A stretch of DNA of 8,218 bases from an uncultured bacterium (GCA_903864485.1 CAIPGD010000185.1:1-8218), one strand, 5' to 3'. Positions 1 through 4,990 are shown, numbered from the stretch's first letter. Notes: generated by a model not told the origin, from the sequence alone. Numbers and translations are program-made.

Positions 1-131
1 AAGGTAAAAAGGTGGCCGAGGAGATCTCGCCCATCGCACTGGAAGCCGTCAAACGCATCGATGCCATCTTCGATGCCGAACGCGAGATCAACGGCATGGG
101 CGCCGAGGCGCGCCATGACGCCCGTCAAAGG
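1..131 (+). pseudogene. IS66-family transposase, internal fragment
   Basis: An open frame enters from the left edge and, up to about position 131, encodes residues that resemble the central part of IS66-type DDE transposases: an IALEAVKRIDAIF stretch followed by DAEREINGMGAEAR. In the family this block lies inside the catalytic domain, well after the N-terminus, so the GTG at 12 is not a true start. The frame stays open to 392, but beyond about 131 it is only the complement of the terminase genes and has no transposase character. The transposase is therefore broken in mid-gene, without a visible terminal inverted repeat or target duplication at the break. It is non-functional as seen here; the rest lies outside the window. 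Family assignment is by recognition of the motif, not by a search. Confidence 0.7.
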
Positions 132-250
132 CTGGTGCGCCACTGGCCGGGCTCGGCGCTGGCCTCAGAACTCAGCCGCCGGTTCTGGTCCGCCCAATCG
201 CTGATCGTCAGGTCTGGCGGCGGCTTCAGAACTGCCAGTGCCTTCGCCAC
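125..250 (-). pseudogene. Phage terminase large subunit (GpA-type), 5' fragment
   Basis: The frame reads KPPPDLTISDWADQNRRL then SSEASAEPGQWRT, which matches the N-terminal signature of GpA-type large terminases (a 'sdWAd..r.LSSe.saePG.wrT' pattern that precedes the ATPase domain). Only about 41 codons remain; intact family members run to roughly 600 residues or more. The frame stops at 125, where the sequence switches to an IS66 transposase fragment on the opposite strand, so the Walker ATPase and nuclease domains are lost. I chose the GTG at 250, which gives a normal leader before the signature. An in-frame ATG at 325 would overlap the small terminase by 161 bases and add residues without family character. 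The gene begins inside the 3' end of the small subunit gene, as is common for terminase pairs. Confidence 0.75.
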
Positions 251-761
251 CGTCCGCTTCAGGACCTGCGACCCCTTCAAGGTCAATGTCAGCTTCAAGT
301 TCAATGTCTGGCTGCGCGAGATCATCGAGCACCTCGCGAATAGCGGCGCGGATCAGGTTCCGGGTGTCTCCGACGGTTTGTTGGTCAAATAGCTGCGGTG
401 CCAGCCGGTCCGGCAGCGCCAGCAGGCGGGTTCTCAACAGCGCCAGAACGGCAATCCAAGCGGCTTCGATCTGCTCAGCCGCAATCAGCGAGTGGCGCTT
501 TTCCTCGGCCTCCATCTCAGCAAGGTCGGCGCGTGCACGAATGAAGCGCGCCCGTTCGGCTGCATAGTCCGGCGCACCGGCTTGGGCCTTCAGGGCTTGA
601 TCGCGCAAGTAACGCACATAGCCGCGCACAGACCCGATCAGCTCATATTGGCCGCGCTCGGCCTTGGGGATGACCCCCTCGCGGCTCAGCTGCTGGACCC
701 GCCGTTCCGAAAGATCAAGCAGCCGGGCGATCACGCCGATGGGTTGGGTGGCAGATGACAT
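165..761 (-). CDS. Phage terminase small subunit, Nu1-like
   Basis: This 198-aa protein looks like a small terminase of the lambda Nu1 type, which binds the packaging site and hands concatemeric phage DNA to the large subunit. Residues 8-40 form a winged helix-turn-helix-like DNA-binding segment (GVIARLLDLSERRVQQLSREG then a loop and IPK). A charged helical stretch (about 65-110) probably serves oligomerisation, and an acidic, Gly/Pro-rich tail (about 150-198) may contact the large subunit. The ATG at 761 has a GGGA about 9 bases upstream. The gene sits directly before the large-subunit remnant, the standard order, which supports the call. Because its partner is truncated, it is probably without a packaging function here, although the frame itself is intact. 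The 124 bases upstream separate it from a divergent plus-strand gene. Confidence 0.8.
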   Translation of the reverse strand: MSSATQPIGVIARLLDLSERRVQQLSREGVIPKAERGQYELIGSVRGYVRYLRDQALKAQAGAPDYAAERARFIRARADLAEMEAEEKRHSLIAAEQIEAAWIAVLALLRTRLLALPDRLAPQLFDQQTVGDTRNLIRAAIREVLDDLAQPDIELEADIDLEGVAGPEADGGEGTGSSEAAARPDDQRLGGPEPAAEF

Positions 762-885
762 GATCTAATCCCACGCCTCCCATCAAAGCCATGTAATTGC
801 TGCGATTACACTGGAAAGCCCTGCGCAGCAGAGCGAAGCTTGTCCCATAGCGCGATGCATCCTGCTGCGCGCTAAGAGGACCAAG
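762..885. promoter_or_regulatory. Divergent intergenic region with operator-like dyad
   Basis: This is the only gap between the minus-strand small terminase and the plus-strand cargo genes, so promoters for both directions should lie here, though no convincing -35/-10 pair stands out. It contains a 19-base dyad at 792-810 (TGTAAT and ATTACA arms, with partly paired inner bases), which has the size and symmetry of a repressor operator. A second, 9-bp inverted repeat (GCGCAGCAG at 823-831, CTGCTGCGC at 862-870, 30-base spacer) could fold in the leader of the plus-strand gene just before its ribosome site AGAGGA (876-881). The role is inferred from position and symmetry only. Confidence 0.45.
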
Positions 886-1122
886 ATGATGCCCCGCGAC
901 ATTGCCACCCTTCGCAACCAAGACGCCGCGCTGCAAAAGTTCCTCGCCAAGAAAGGCGAGATCGACACGATGCTCGCCCGACTTCAGGCGCTGAGCGACG
1001 ACCATTTCAACGCCGCGCCGGACGAGGTGAACTGGGGCCATGTCGGCATGCTCGAACGCCACGCAGAGCATCTCCGCCAAATCACCGACAGCGCTTTCAA
1101 GGAAGGCGAGTACTCTAGCTGA
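886..1122 (+). CDS. Conserved small hypothetical protein (NWGHVG type)
   Basis: This 78-aa protein is predicted to be mostly helical and charged, with no signal peptide or membrane segment. It resembles small uncharacterised proteins I associate with rhodobacterial genomes. They share a central 'DEVNWGHVG' stretch (here residues 46-54) and an end close to 'ITDSAFKEGE' (residues 66-75). The Trp-Gly-His core and the heptad-like helix before it (about 15-40) suggest a small dimeric adaptor or binding protein, but no function is known to me. A strong AGAGGA lies 5 bases before the first of two adjacent ATG codons (886 and 889). The gene ends in tandem TGA-TAG stops and is followed after 14 bases by another small gene on the same strand. 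It runs against the phage operon, so it is likely cargo. Confidence 0.65.
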   Translation: MMPRDIATLRNQDAALQKFLAKKGEIDTMLARLQALSDDHFNAAPDEVNWGHVGMLERHAEHLRQITDSAFKEGEYSS

Positions 1123-1136
1123 TAGAAAGCAACACC

Positions 1137-1355
1137 ATGGAAACCACCATCATTCGTCTTCCTATACGGAACCTGCCCGACCATTTTGACCGCACCCGCA
1201 TTGCCACCGTTCTCGACGAGATCGAACTGGCCCTGCTGGAGGAGCGCGACGTTCACTGCAGCACCTCAGCCGACAGTTTCACCATCATGATTGTGGTGCC
1301 AACTCTCCAGCTGGTTGATGTGGCGACATGCTTGAAAGGCCTTGGCCTCATCTAG
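1137..1355 (+). CDS. Small hypothetical protein
   Basis: This 72-aa protein belongs to no family I recognise. It is compact, with mixed predicted strands and helices: an N-terminal strand (TTIIRLPI), a helix around residues 19-36 with an acidic face (TRIATVLDEIELALLEE), then strands (residues 47-55, SFTIMIVVP) and a final helix. It has no transmembrane segment and no recognisable catalytic motif. Its start lies 14 bases after the stop of the preceding 78-aa gene and has only a weak GAAAG ribosome site, so it is probably read through from its neighbour as a two-gene unit. Codon use looks similar to the surrounding genes. It could be a small binding partner of the upstream protein, but nothing in the sequence proves it. 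Confidence 0.5.
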   Translation: METTIIRLPIRNLPDHFDRTRIATVLDEIELALLEERDVHCSTSADSFTIMIVVPTLQLVDVATCLKGLGLI

Positions 1356-1357
1356 CA

Positions 1358-1468
1358 ATGATGCCCCGCAACGCGGATATGCGCCCTAGGCTAAGCGCAG
1401 AACCTATCGACACGCATCGAAAGAAGTGCTATTTACGTATTTAATTAGATGCGTTTTGGGAGCCAACC
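1358..1468 (+). promoter_or_regulatory. Promoter and likely operator of the toxin-antitoxin operon
   Basis: This 111-base AT-richer gap precedes the antitoxin gene. A candidate sigma-70 promoter is TCGAAA at 1417-1422 and TTTAAT at 1440-1445, 17 bases apart. The promoter is bracketed by a perfect 7-bp inverted repeat, ACGCATC at 1412-1418 and GATGCGT at 1448-1454. In Phd/YefM systems the antitoxin, helped by the toxin, represses its own promoter by binding such inverted sites, so these arms are the best operator candidates. A GGGAG ribosome site sits 6 bases before the ATG at 1469. At its left end (1358-1369) a 12-base string repeats the start of the gene at 886. Confidence 0.5.
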
Positions 1469-1744
1469 ATGAACATCACCAAGGACATCAGCCCCCTAAC
1501 GGAGTTCAAACGGGATTCTGCGCGTCTGATCGCCCAGATCAAGGAAACTGGTCGGCCGCAGATTCTTACCGTGAATGGCAAGCCCTCCGTCGTCGTGATG
1601 GATGCCGCCGCATGGCAGGATATGCAGGACCAGCTCGACCATGCCGAAACCGTCGCGGGCATCCGCAAGGGTCTGACGCAGGCTCGCGCTGGTGAGGGCA
1701 CCGATGCGAACACGTTCTTCGATGGCCTCACGCGGACCAAATGA
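1469..1744 (+). CDS. Type II antitoxin, Phd/YefM family
   Basis: This 91-aa protein has the typical Phd/YefM layout. Residues 1-58 form the DNA-binding and dimerisation fold: an 'ISPLTEFKRDSARLIAQI' start, then 'GRPQILTVNGKPSVVVMDAAAW', where the 'vNGkpsvVv(m/l)' strand is the family hallmark. The tail (about 60-91) is the flexible toxin-binding segment. It should neutralise the downstream toxin by direct binding and repress the operon. The ATG at 1469 has a good GGGAG ribosome site. Its stop overlaps the toxin start in ATGA (1741-1744), so the two are coupled and antitoxin is made first. Homology is by motif recognition; the pairing with an adjacent ParE/RelE-like gene makes the call firm. 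Confidence 0.88.
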   Translation: MNITKDISPLTEFKRDSARLIAQIKETGRPQILTVNGKPSVVVMDAAAWQDMQDQLDHAETVAGIRKGLTQARAGEGTDANTFFDGLTRTK

Positions 1745-2052
1745 CTTCCACGCTGCCCGTGATCATTACGCCGAATGCAGCAGATGATGTGAAAGCGTCA
1801 TGGACCCACCTAAGTGATCGCAACCCTAGGGCGGCGGATGAATGGTTGGCGGGCATCCGCGGCACGATCCTCGCCCTCGGCACAATGCCAGATGCACATC
1901 CCATTGCCCCAGAATCGCGTGAATTCGACCTACCGATCCGTCGAGCGCTTTACGGCACGGCGACGCGCTGGCGCATCTATTACGCCGTCATCGACGGGTC
2001 TGTACAGGTTCTGCATGTCCGCCATGGTCGCCGAGCCGATTGGCGACCCTGA
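1741..2052 (+). CDS. Type II toxin, ParE/RelE superfamily
   Basis: This 103-aa protein matches the ParE/RelE toxin fold. It has an N-terminal strand and helix ('ITPNAADDVKASWTHL'), a second helix ('AADEWLAGIRGTILAL', about 31-46), a conserved 'mPdahP.a' turn (49-55), and the C-terminal 'RIYYAVIDGSVQVLHVRHGRRADWRP' block (78-103), whose hydrophobic strands and Arg-rich end are the family signature. Members either inhibit DNA gyrase (ParE) or cleave ribosome-bound mRNA (RelE); the sequence alone does not decide which. It overlaps the antitoxin by ATGA. The last 65 bases overlap, tail to tail, the 3' end of the minus-strand membrane-protein gene, so transcripts of the two would be complementary there. 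The usual family ending at 'RxDWRP' suggests that the toxin itself is complete. Confidence 0.87.
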   Translation: MTSTLPVIITPNAADDVKASWTHLSDRNPRAADEWLAGIRGTILALGTMPDAHPIAPESREFDLPIRRALYGTATRWRIYYAVIDGSVQVLHVRHGRRADWRP

Positions 2053-2254
2053 GTCTTTCGAACAGGCGCCGCAGTAGATACCCTCGCGCCAAGGATACCG
2101 CGACGAACACCAAGCCGATCGTCAGATGCTCGTCGAGCGTGGCTTCGAAACCGAACCACGGGAACACCACAATCTGCGTGACGATGGCCAAAATGTAGCC
2201 AACGGCGACATTCGTGATCGCTTCGACCAGCGACATCAGCCGGGACTGGGTCAT
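1988..2254 (-). CDS. Two-pass membrane protein, DUF7220-like
   Basis: This 88-aa protein has two hydrophobic segments, about 13-33 (NVAVGYILAIVTQIVVFPWFG) and 43-60 (LTIGLVFVAVSLARGY), followed by a basic 'LLRRLFERLR' end. It strongly resembles small Rhodobacteraceae proteins annotated DUF7220, which share 'MSLvEAitNVavGY..A..TQ..vFP.FG' and 'SlaRgy.LRRLFE'. Their function is unknown to me. A small phage inner-membrane protein of this size could act in superinfection exclusion, but that is conjecture. Its ATG overlaps the stop of the upstream nuclease in ATGA (2251-2254), so translation is likely coupled. Family members, as I recall, end near residue 69. Here the last ~19 residues are read from the complement of the toxin gene, which points to a tail replaced when the toxin-antitoxin cassette arrived. 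Confidence 0.75.
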   Translation of the reverse strand: MTQSRLMSLVEAITNVAVGYILAIVTQIVVFPWFGFEATLDEHLTIGLVFVAVSLARGYLLRRLFERLRVANRLGDHGGHAEPVQTRR

Positions 2255-2775
2255 GCCTCAAACCCCAAGCGGCTTAGGGCATGCCGAAAACTCGCTGCCT
2301 GAAACTCCCGGTTCAAGCTGCCATTTTGAAGGTAGCGCTCACCAGGGACGCGGAGGGCGATGCTTTGATTGGGACAGTCGACAGCCGGCAGGTAGGCGAT
2401 AGCCTGCCGATCAAGCGCAACAAGGGCATAAAGATCAAAGGCATTTTCCGGATAACGACGCCGCCCACCTTTTCCCGCGCGTCGGAGATGAAAAAAGTAT
2501 CCCGGCGTAGAGCGAGTGCGTGGATCATGGTTTTTCGGCTTGCGGGTTGATTTGACCTGAACGCGAAGCAATGCCCCATCGACGTCCACCAAGATATCGT
2601 ATGGCAGCCCTTGATCGCTCAAGAACGCGCGATAGCCGCTCATGATGAGGTCGGCACAAACCAAGTGCTCCGCGGCCTTGCCGACCTCCAGATCATCACT
2701 GCATTCGACGTCTGGAATGTCGAACTCGCTGTCAGGCAAATCAAATCCCAGGTGTTCAAACAGCGATTTCTGCAT
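2251..2775 (-). CDS. PD-(D/E)XK nuclease-like protein (group I intron endonuclease type)
   Basis: This 174-aa protein carries the core of a PD-(D/E)XK nuclease. It has Glu36 in 'VGKAAEHLV' on the first helix, Asp60 in 'GLPYDILVDV', and the 'RVQVKST' strand with Gln73 and Lys75. This E-D-QxK layout matches the family annotated as group I intron-associated endonuclease, which also includes many stand-alone phage and bacterial proteins. It probably cuts DNA with a divalent metal; the target is unknown. I chose the ATG at 2775 because GGGAGG sits 6 bases upstream; a longer frame to 2895 would lie inside the methyltransferase gene and adds residues without family character. The start lies 20 bases inside the end of the methyltransferase gene and the stop overlaps the membrane-protein start, so the three are probably made together. 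Loss-of-function is not apparent. Confidence 0.72.
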   Translation of the reverse strand: MQKSLFEHLGFDLPDSEFDIPDVECSDDLEVGKAAEHLVCADLIMSGYRAFLSDQGLPYDILVDVDGALLRVQVKSTRKPKNHDPRTRSTPGYFFHLRRAGKGGRRRYPENAFDLYALVALDRQAIAYLPAVDCPNQSIALRVPGERYLQNGSLNREFQAASFRHALSRLGFEA

Positions 2776-4012
2776 GCCCCGCCTCCCGTTCTCGTTTGAC
2801 GTCTTCGAAGCTGTGTCCCGTTTCTGACAACTGCGCCGCTCGGCCTGAGAACTCTTGCCAACGGCGGACGATGACATCCACATATTTTGGATCAAGCTCG
2901 ATCAGCGATGCGTGGCGCCCAGTCTTTTCCGCAGCGATCAGCGTCGTGCCACTGCCACCAAAGGGGTCGAAGACAAGATCGCCTTTACGGCTCGAGTTCC
3001 GGATAGCGCGTTCGACCAGCGCCACCGGTTTCATGGTGGGGTGAAGGTCATTCTTTGATAGGCGCTGGATGTTCCACACATCGCCCTGGTTGCGGTCGCC
3101 ACACCAGTGACGTTTCACGCCGTCCGGCCAGCCATAGAGGATCGGCTCATATTGCCGCTGGTAATCGGCGCGGCCCAGCGTGAACCGGTCTTTCGCCCAG
3201 ATGATGAAAGTTGACCAGTGGCCGCCTGCAGACTTGAATGCTGTCTGCAGCGTCTGCAACTCGCTGGACGACATGCAGATATAAACAGCGCCATCGGTGT
3301 GCGCGTTGATCAGCGCGCAGGCGTCGTAGAGAAACTGCCCGAATGCGTCGCCTAGAGCATCATTCTTGATCCGACGGCCCTTGCCCGCTTTCTCAGCCCC
3401 CACACCGCCAGCGTAATCGACGTTATAGGGGGGATCACAAAAGCAGAGATCTGCCTTCACGCCCGCAAGTACTTTTTCGTAATCCGTCGCCACCGTACTG
3501 TCGCCGCAGAGCAGCCGATGGTTGCCGAGGATCCAGAGATCGCCGAGACGGCTGACCGGATCCTCAGGGGTTTCTGGAACATCGTCCTCGCCCTCCTGCG
3601 GACCGGTGCTTGCATCGAGGCTGTTCATCAGCGCGTTCAGTTCATCCTCGGTAAAGCCCGTCAGCCCAAGGTCAAAATCCGCCTCCAGCAAGTCCGCCAG
3701 TTCCAGGTTGAGCAGTTCCTTGTCCCACTCGGCATTCTCGCTCGAGCGGTTGTCCATGATCCGGAAGGCCCGCGCCTGGCTGACCGTCAGCCCCTTGGCG
3801 ATATGCACCGGTGCGGTCTTGAAGCCGAGCTTGCGCGCTGCTTCCAGCCGGGTGTGCCCGGCCAGCACAACCATCGCCTCGTCCACGACGATGGGCTGCC
3901 GCCAGCCGAACTCCTGGATCGAGGCCGCGACCGTGGCGATGGCCTGAGCGTTGCGTCGCGGGTTGCGCGCATAGGGAATGATCTGCTCAAGCGGCAGGTC
4001 GACAACGTCCAT
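2756..4012 (-). CDS. DNA methyltransferase with N-terminal ParB-like domain
   Basis: This 418-aa fusion starts with a ParB/sulfiredoxin-like domain (about 3-100) containing 'PYARNPR', 'G(W)RQPIVVD' and the GHTR motif at 52-55. It is followed after an acidic linker (about 132-152) by an adenine-N6 or cytosine-N4 methyltransferase. The catalytic motif DPPY is at 193-196, a substrate-region motif HPTMKP at 324-329, and the S-adenosylmethionine-binding FGGSGT at 351-356. DPPY before FxGxGT is the beta-class order, as in CcrM-type enzymes. It transfers a methyl group from S-adenosylmethionine to a DNA base; the recognition site cannot be read from the sequence. Such fusions are common in phages, usually as orphan enzymes that protect or mark phage DNA. 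The ATG at 4012 has AAGGA 7 bases upstream. The 3' end overlaps a nuclease gene, which raises the question of a restriction partner. Confidence 0.9.
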   Translation of the reverse strand: MDVVDLPLEQIIPYARNPRRNAQAIATVAASIQEFGWRQPIVVDEAMVVLAGHTRLEAARKLGFKTAPVHIAKGLTVSQARAFRIMDNRSSENAEWDKELLNLELADLLEADFDLGLTGFTEDELNALMNSLDASTGPQEGEDDVPETPEDPVSRLGDLWILGNHRLLCGDSTVATDYEKVLAGVKADLCFCDPPYNVDYAGGVGAEKAGKGRRIKNDALGDAFGQFLYDACALINAHTDGAVYICMSSSELQTLQTAFKSAGGHWSTFIIWAKDRFTLGRADYQRQYEPILYGWPDGVKRHWCGDRNQGDVWNIQRLSKNDLHPTMKPVALVERAIRNSSRKGDLVFDPFGGSGTTLIAAEKTGRHASLIELDPKYVDVIVRRWQEFSGRAAQLSETGHSFEDVKREREAGHAEIAV

Positions 4013-4082
4013 GGCAATGTCCTTGAGAGGTCGCGAAGCGAAATGGGGTCCGATCCCCGTTTCGGTTCAGGCGTGGTTTTTC

Positions 4083-4106
4083 AGGCCGTCAGGCCTTTGT
4101 TTTGTT
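4083..4106 (+). terminator. Short hairpin with T-rich tail, plus strand
   Basis: A 5-bp GC stem, AGGCC at 4083-4087 and GGCCT at 4092-4096 with loop GTCA, is followed on the plus strand by TTGTTTTGTT. It looks like a weak intrinsic terminator for plus-strand transcription, which would block antisense transcripts from the 5' end of the methyltransferase region. No plus-strand gene nearby needs it, so the call is tentative. Confidence 0.25.
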
Positions 4107-4317
4107 GAGGTTCGCGTCAAAGCGAAACGAAGCGGGTGTTTTCAGCGGTGTCACTGGGAAAGCCTTGCGCCTCGCCCCCCCGAAGACGGTTACAAACAGG
4201 AGGGACCCATTCATTATCAATGGGTTAGGTGGTGCAACATTTTGGGCGGAGACAGTTTTTTCGAGAACTCGCTCACCAAATGCAATATGGCGAACCTCCA
4301 AGACCCAGAACGAAAAC

Positions 4318-4348
4318 GGGGAGAACTGTCTTCCGACACACTCTCCCC
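4318..4348 (-). terminator. Stable hairpin with GGAA loop, probable terminator
   Basis: On the minus strand a 7-bp stem (GGGGAGA at 4348-4342, TCTCCCC at 4324-4318) continues, after a small internal loop, into a 4-bp stem TGTC/GACA that is closed by GGAA, a GNRA-type tetraloop. It is followed by CGTTTTCGTT. GNRA loops make RNA hairpins especially stable, so this is more likely an RNA structure than a DNA operator. It fits a terminator for the resolvase-DUF6362 cluster, although its T-rich tail is interrupted. It could equally be a structured leader element. Confidence 0.45.
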
Positions 4349-4389
4349 ATCATGCCTTTCAGATAGCACGGATATGTTGCATCTGTCGA

Positions 4390-4412
4390 AGGAAAAAGTG
4401 TTGCAACACTTT
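4390..4412 (-). terminator. Perfect 18-base palindrome with T run after the DUF6362 gene
   Basis: Immediately at the stop codon of the DUF6362-type gene, positions 4412-4395 form a perfect palindrome, AAAGTGTTG followed by CAACACTTT. As RNA it folds into a 7-bp stem with a TGCA loop, and the minus strand then continues with two more T's, giving five in a row. Position and T run suggest an intrinsic terminator, though the stem is AT-rich and weak. It also contains two overlapping TGTTGCA sites, so a protein-binding role is an alternative. Confidence 0.4.
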
Positions 4413-4797
4413 ATGCAGCTGCAGCATTTAGGCGGGACGCGATCTTGGTCAGCGCCAGCCTGTGCTGCCGCCACGCGGTGGAGCGGTCGACGCCCAACTC
4501 GTAGGTGATCTCCTTCCAGGGCCTGCGCGCGGCGCGCCACCAGATCAGGTGGCGCTCGTCTTCGCAAAGCCACAGCACCCAGTCGAAGGTCTGCTCAAGC
4601 CGCGAGATGGCGCTGGCCGAAGGCCAGACCCGCATCGGTTCGGGCTCCATCGCAAGAATCTCTTTTTGCGAGCGCACAATCTGCGGCCAGGCGGTGACGT
4701 AGCCCTGCACCTTCACAGGCGGCAGCTTACGCAAGGTGCGGAAGGCCTCCTCGAAGTGATCGGCGACATCCTCGGCGGTCCAGTTGCGGTCAGCCAT
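4411..4797 (-). CDS. DUF6362-type helix-turn-helix protein
   Basis: This 128-aa protein resembles the DUF6362 family of rhodobacterial and other alphaproteobacterial prophages. Near the N-terminus is 'WTAEDVADHFEEAFRTLRKLPPVKVQGY' (6-33), then an 'EPMRVWPSASAISRLEQTFDWVLWL' segment (54-77). The C-terminal 'RPWKEITYELGVDRSTAWRQ' (92-111) reads as a helix-turn-helix like those that follow sigma-region-4-type folds. The family has no proven function that I know of; its layout and place between replication and packaging genes suggest a phage transcription regulator. The ATG at 4797 has GGGGAGG 6 bases upstream and overlaps the upstream gene by 8 bases. A longer frame to 4863 exists but lies inside that gene. 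The stop coincides with a palindrome that may terminate the transcript. Confidence 0.75.
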   Translation of the reverse strand: MADRNWTAEDVADHFEEAFRTLRKLPPVKVQGYVTAWPQIVRSQKEILAMEPEPMRVWPSASAISRLEQTFDWVLWLCEDERHLIWWRAARRPWKEITYELGVDRSTAWRQHRLALTKIASRLNAAAA

Positions 4798-4990
4798 GGC
4801 GCACCTCCCCGCCTTGCGGGCGCTTGCCATAAAGCTTCGTGCCAAGTTGTTCAACCAAGGCACGCTCAGGCCAAGTCAGCCGTGGGTCATCGACCATGAC
4901 CGCGAACAGGCCCTGTTCGTGCCAGCCGTCGCGCTTGACCCGCTCTGGATCACGGCGCTGGCCGCCGTAGCCGCGGGGATGCCATTTCAT
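4790..4990 (-). CDS. Small hypothetical phage protein, 66 aa
   Basis: This short, basic and Trp/Arg/Gly-rich protein starts 'MKWHPRGYGGQRRDPERVKRDGWHEQG' and continues with 'LTWPERALVEQLGTKLYG'. I do not recognise a named domain, but the sequence style is typical of small phage proteins placed next to a resolvase gene. The ATG at 4990 is chosen because it overlaps the resolvase stop as ATGA (4987-4990), and because an upstream in-frame ATG at 5020 would lie inside the resolvase gene. Its stop overlaps the DUF6362-type start by 8 bases. This places it in the middle of a three-gene coupled unit, which supports its reality more than its sequence does. The Arg-rich N-terminal part could bind nucleic acid. 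Confidence 0.6.
   Translation of the reverse strand: MKWHPRGYGGQRRDPERVKRDGWHEQGLFAVMVDDPRLTWPERALVEQLGTKLYGKRPQGGEVRHG

Larger units (their letters stand above)
4013..4410. promoter_or_regulatory. 398-base non-coding leader of the methyltransferase cluster
   Basis: No convincing gene lies here on either strand. The region contains two terminator-like hairpins on the minus strand (described separately) and four copies of TGTTGCA or its complement (4233-4239, 4375-4381, 4399-4405, 4402-4408). It also has a 7-bp inverted repeat ACCCATT/AATGGGT at 4205-4211 and 4219-4225, and one GTTAGG (4224-4229). The same hexamer clusters near the primase gene end. On the minus strand TTGCAC and TAATGA flank the GTTAGG complement, but their 15-base spacing is short for a promoter, so it is only a weak candidate. 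The AT-richer composition and the upstream hairpins suggest that the methyltransferase cluster has its own promoter here. Confidence 0.45.

Noticed and set aside
132..392. Continuation of the plus-strand transposase frame to 392
   Set aside because: Beyond about 131 the residues have no transposase character and are the complement of the terminase genes, which have clear family signatures on the minus strand.
715..1080. 121-aa minus-strand open frame
   Set aside because: It spans the divergent gap and the complement of the 78-aa gene, which has a good ribosome site and family resemblance; the minus frame has neither.
2776..2895. Longer start for the nuclease gene
   Set aside because: The extra 40 residues come from the methyltransferase coding sequence in another frame, while the ATG at 2775 has a strong GGGAGG site.
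3518..4108. 196-aa plus-strand frame opposite the methyltransferase
   Set aside because: It is a complement of a gene with clear catalytic motifs, as is usual for long antisense frames in GC-rich DNA.
4089..4301. 70-aa minus-strand frame in the methyltransferase leader (TTG start)
   Set aside because: It has no ribosome site, no recognised motif, and crosses hairpins and a run of seven G; an internal ATG is no better supported. It remains possible but weak.
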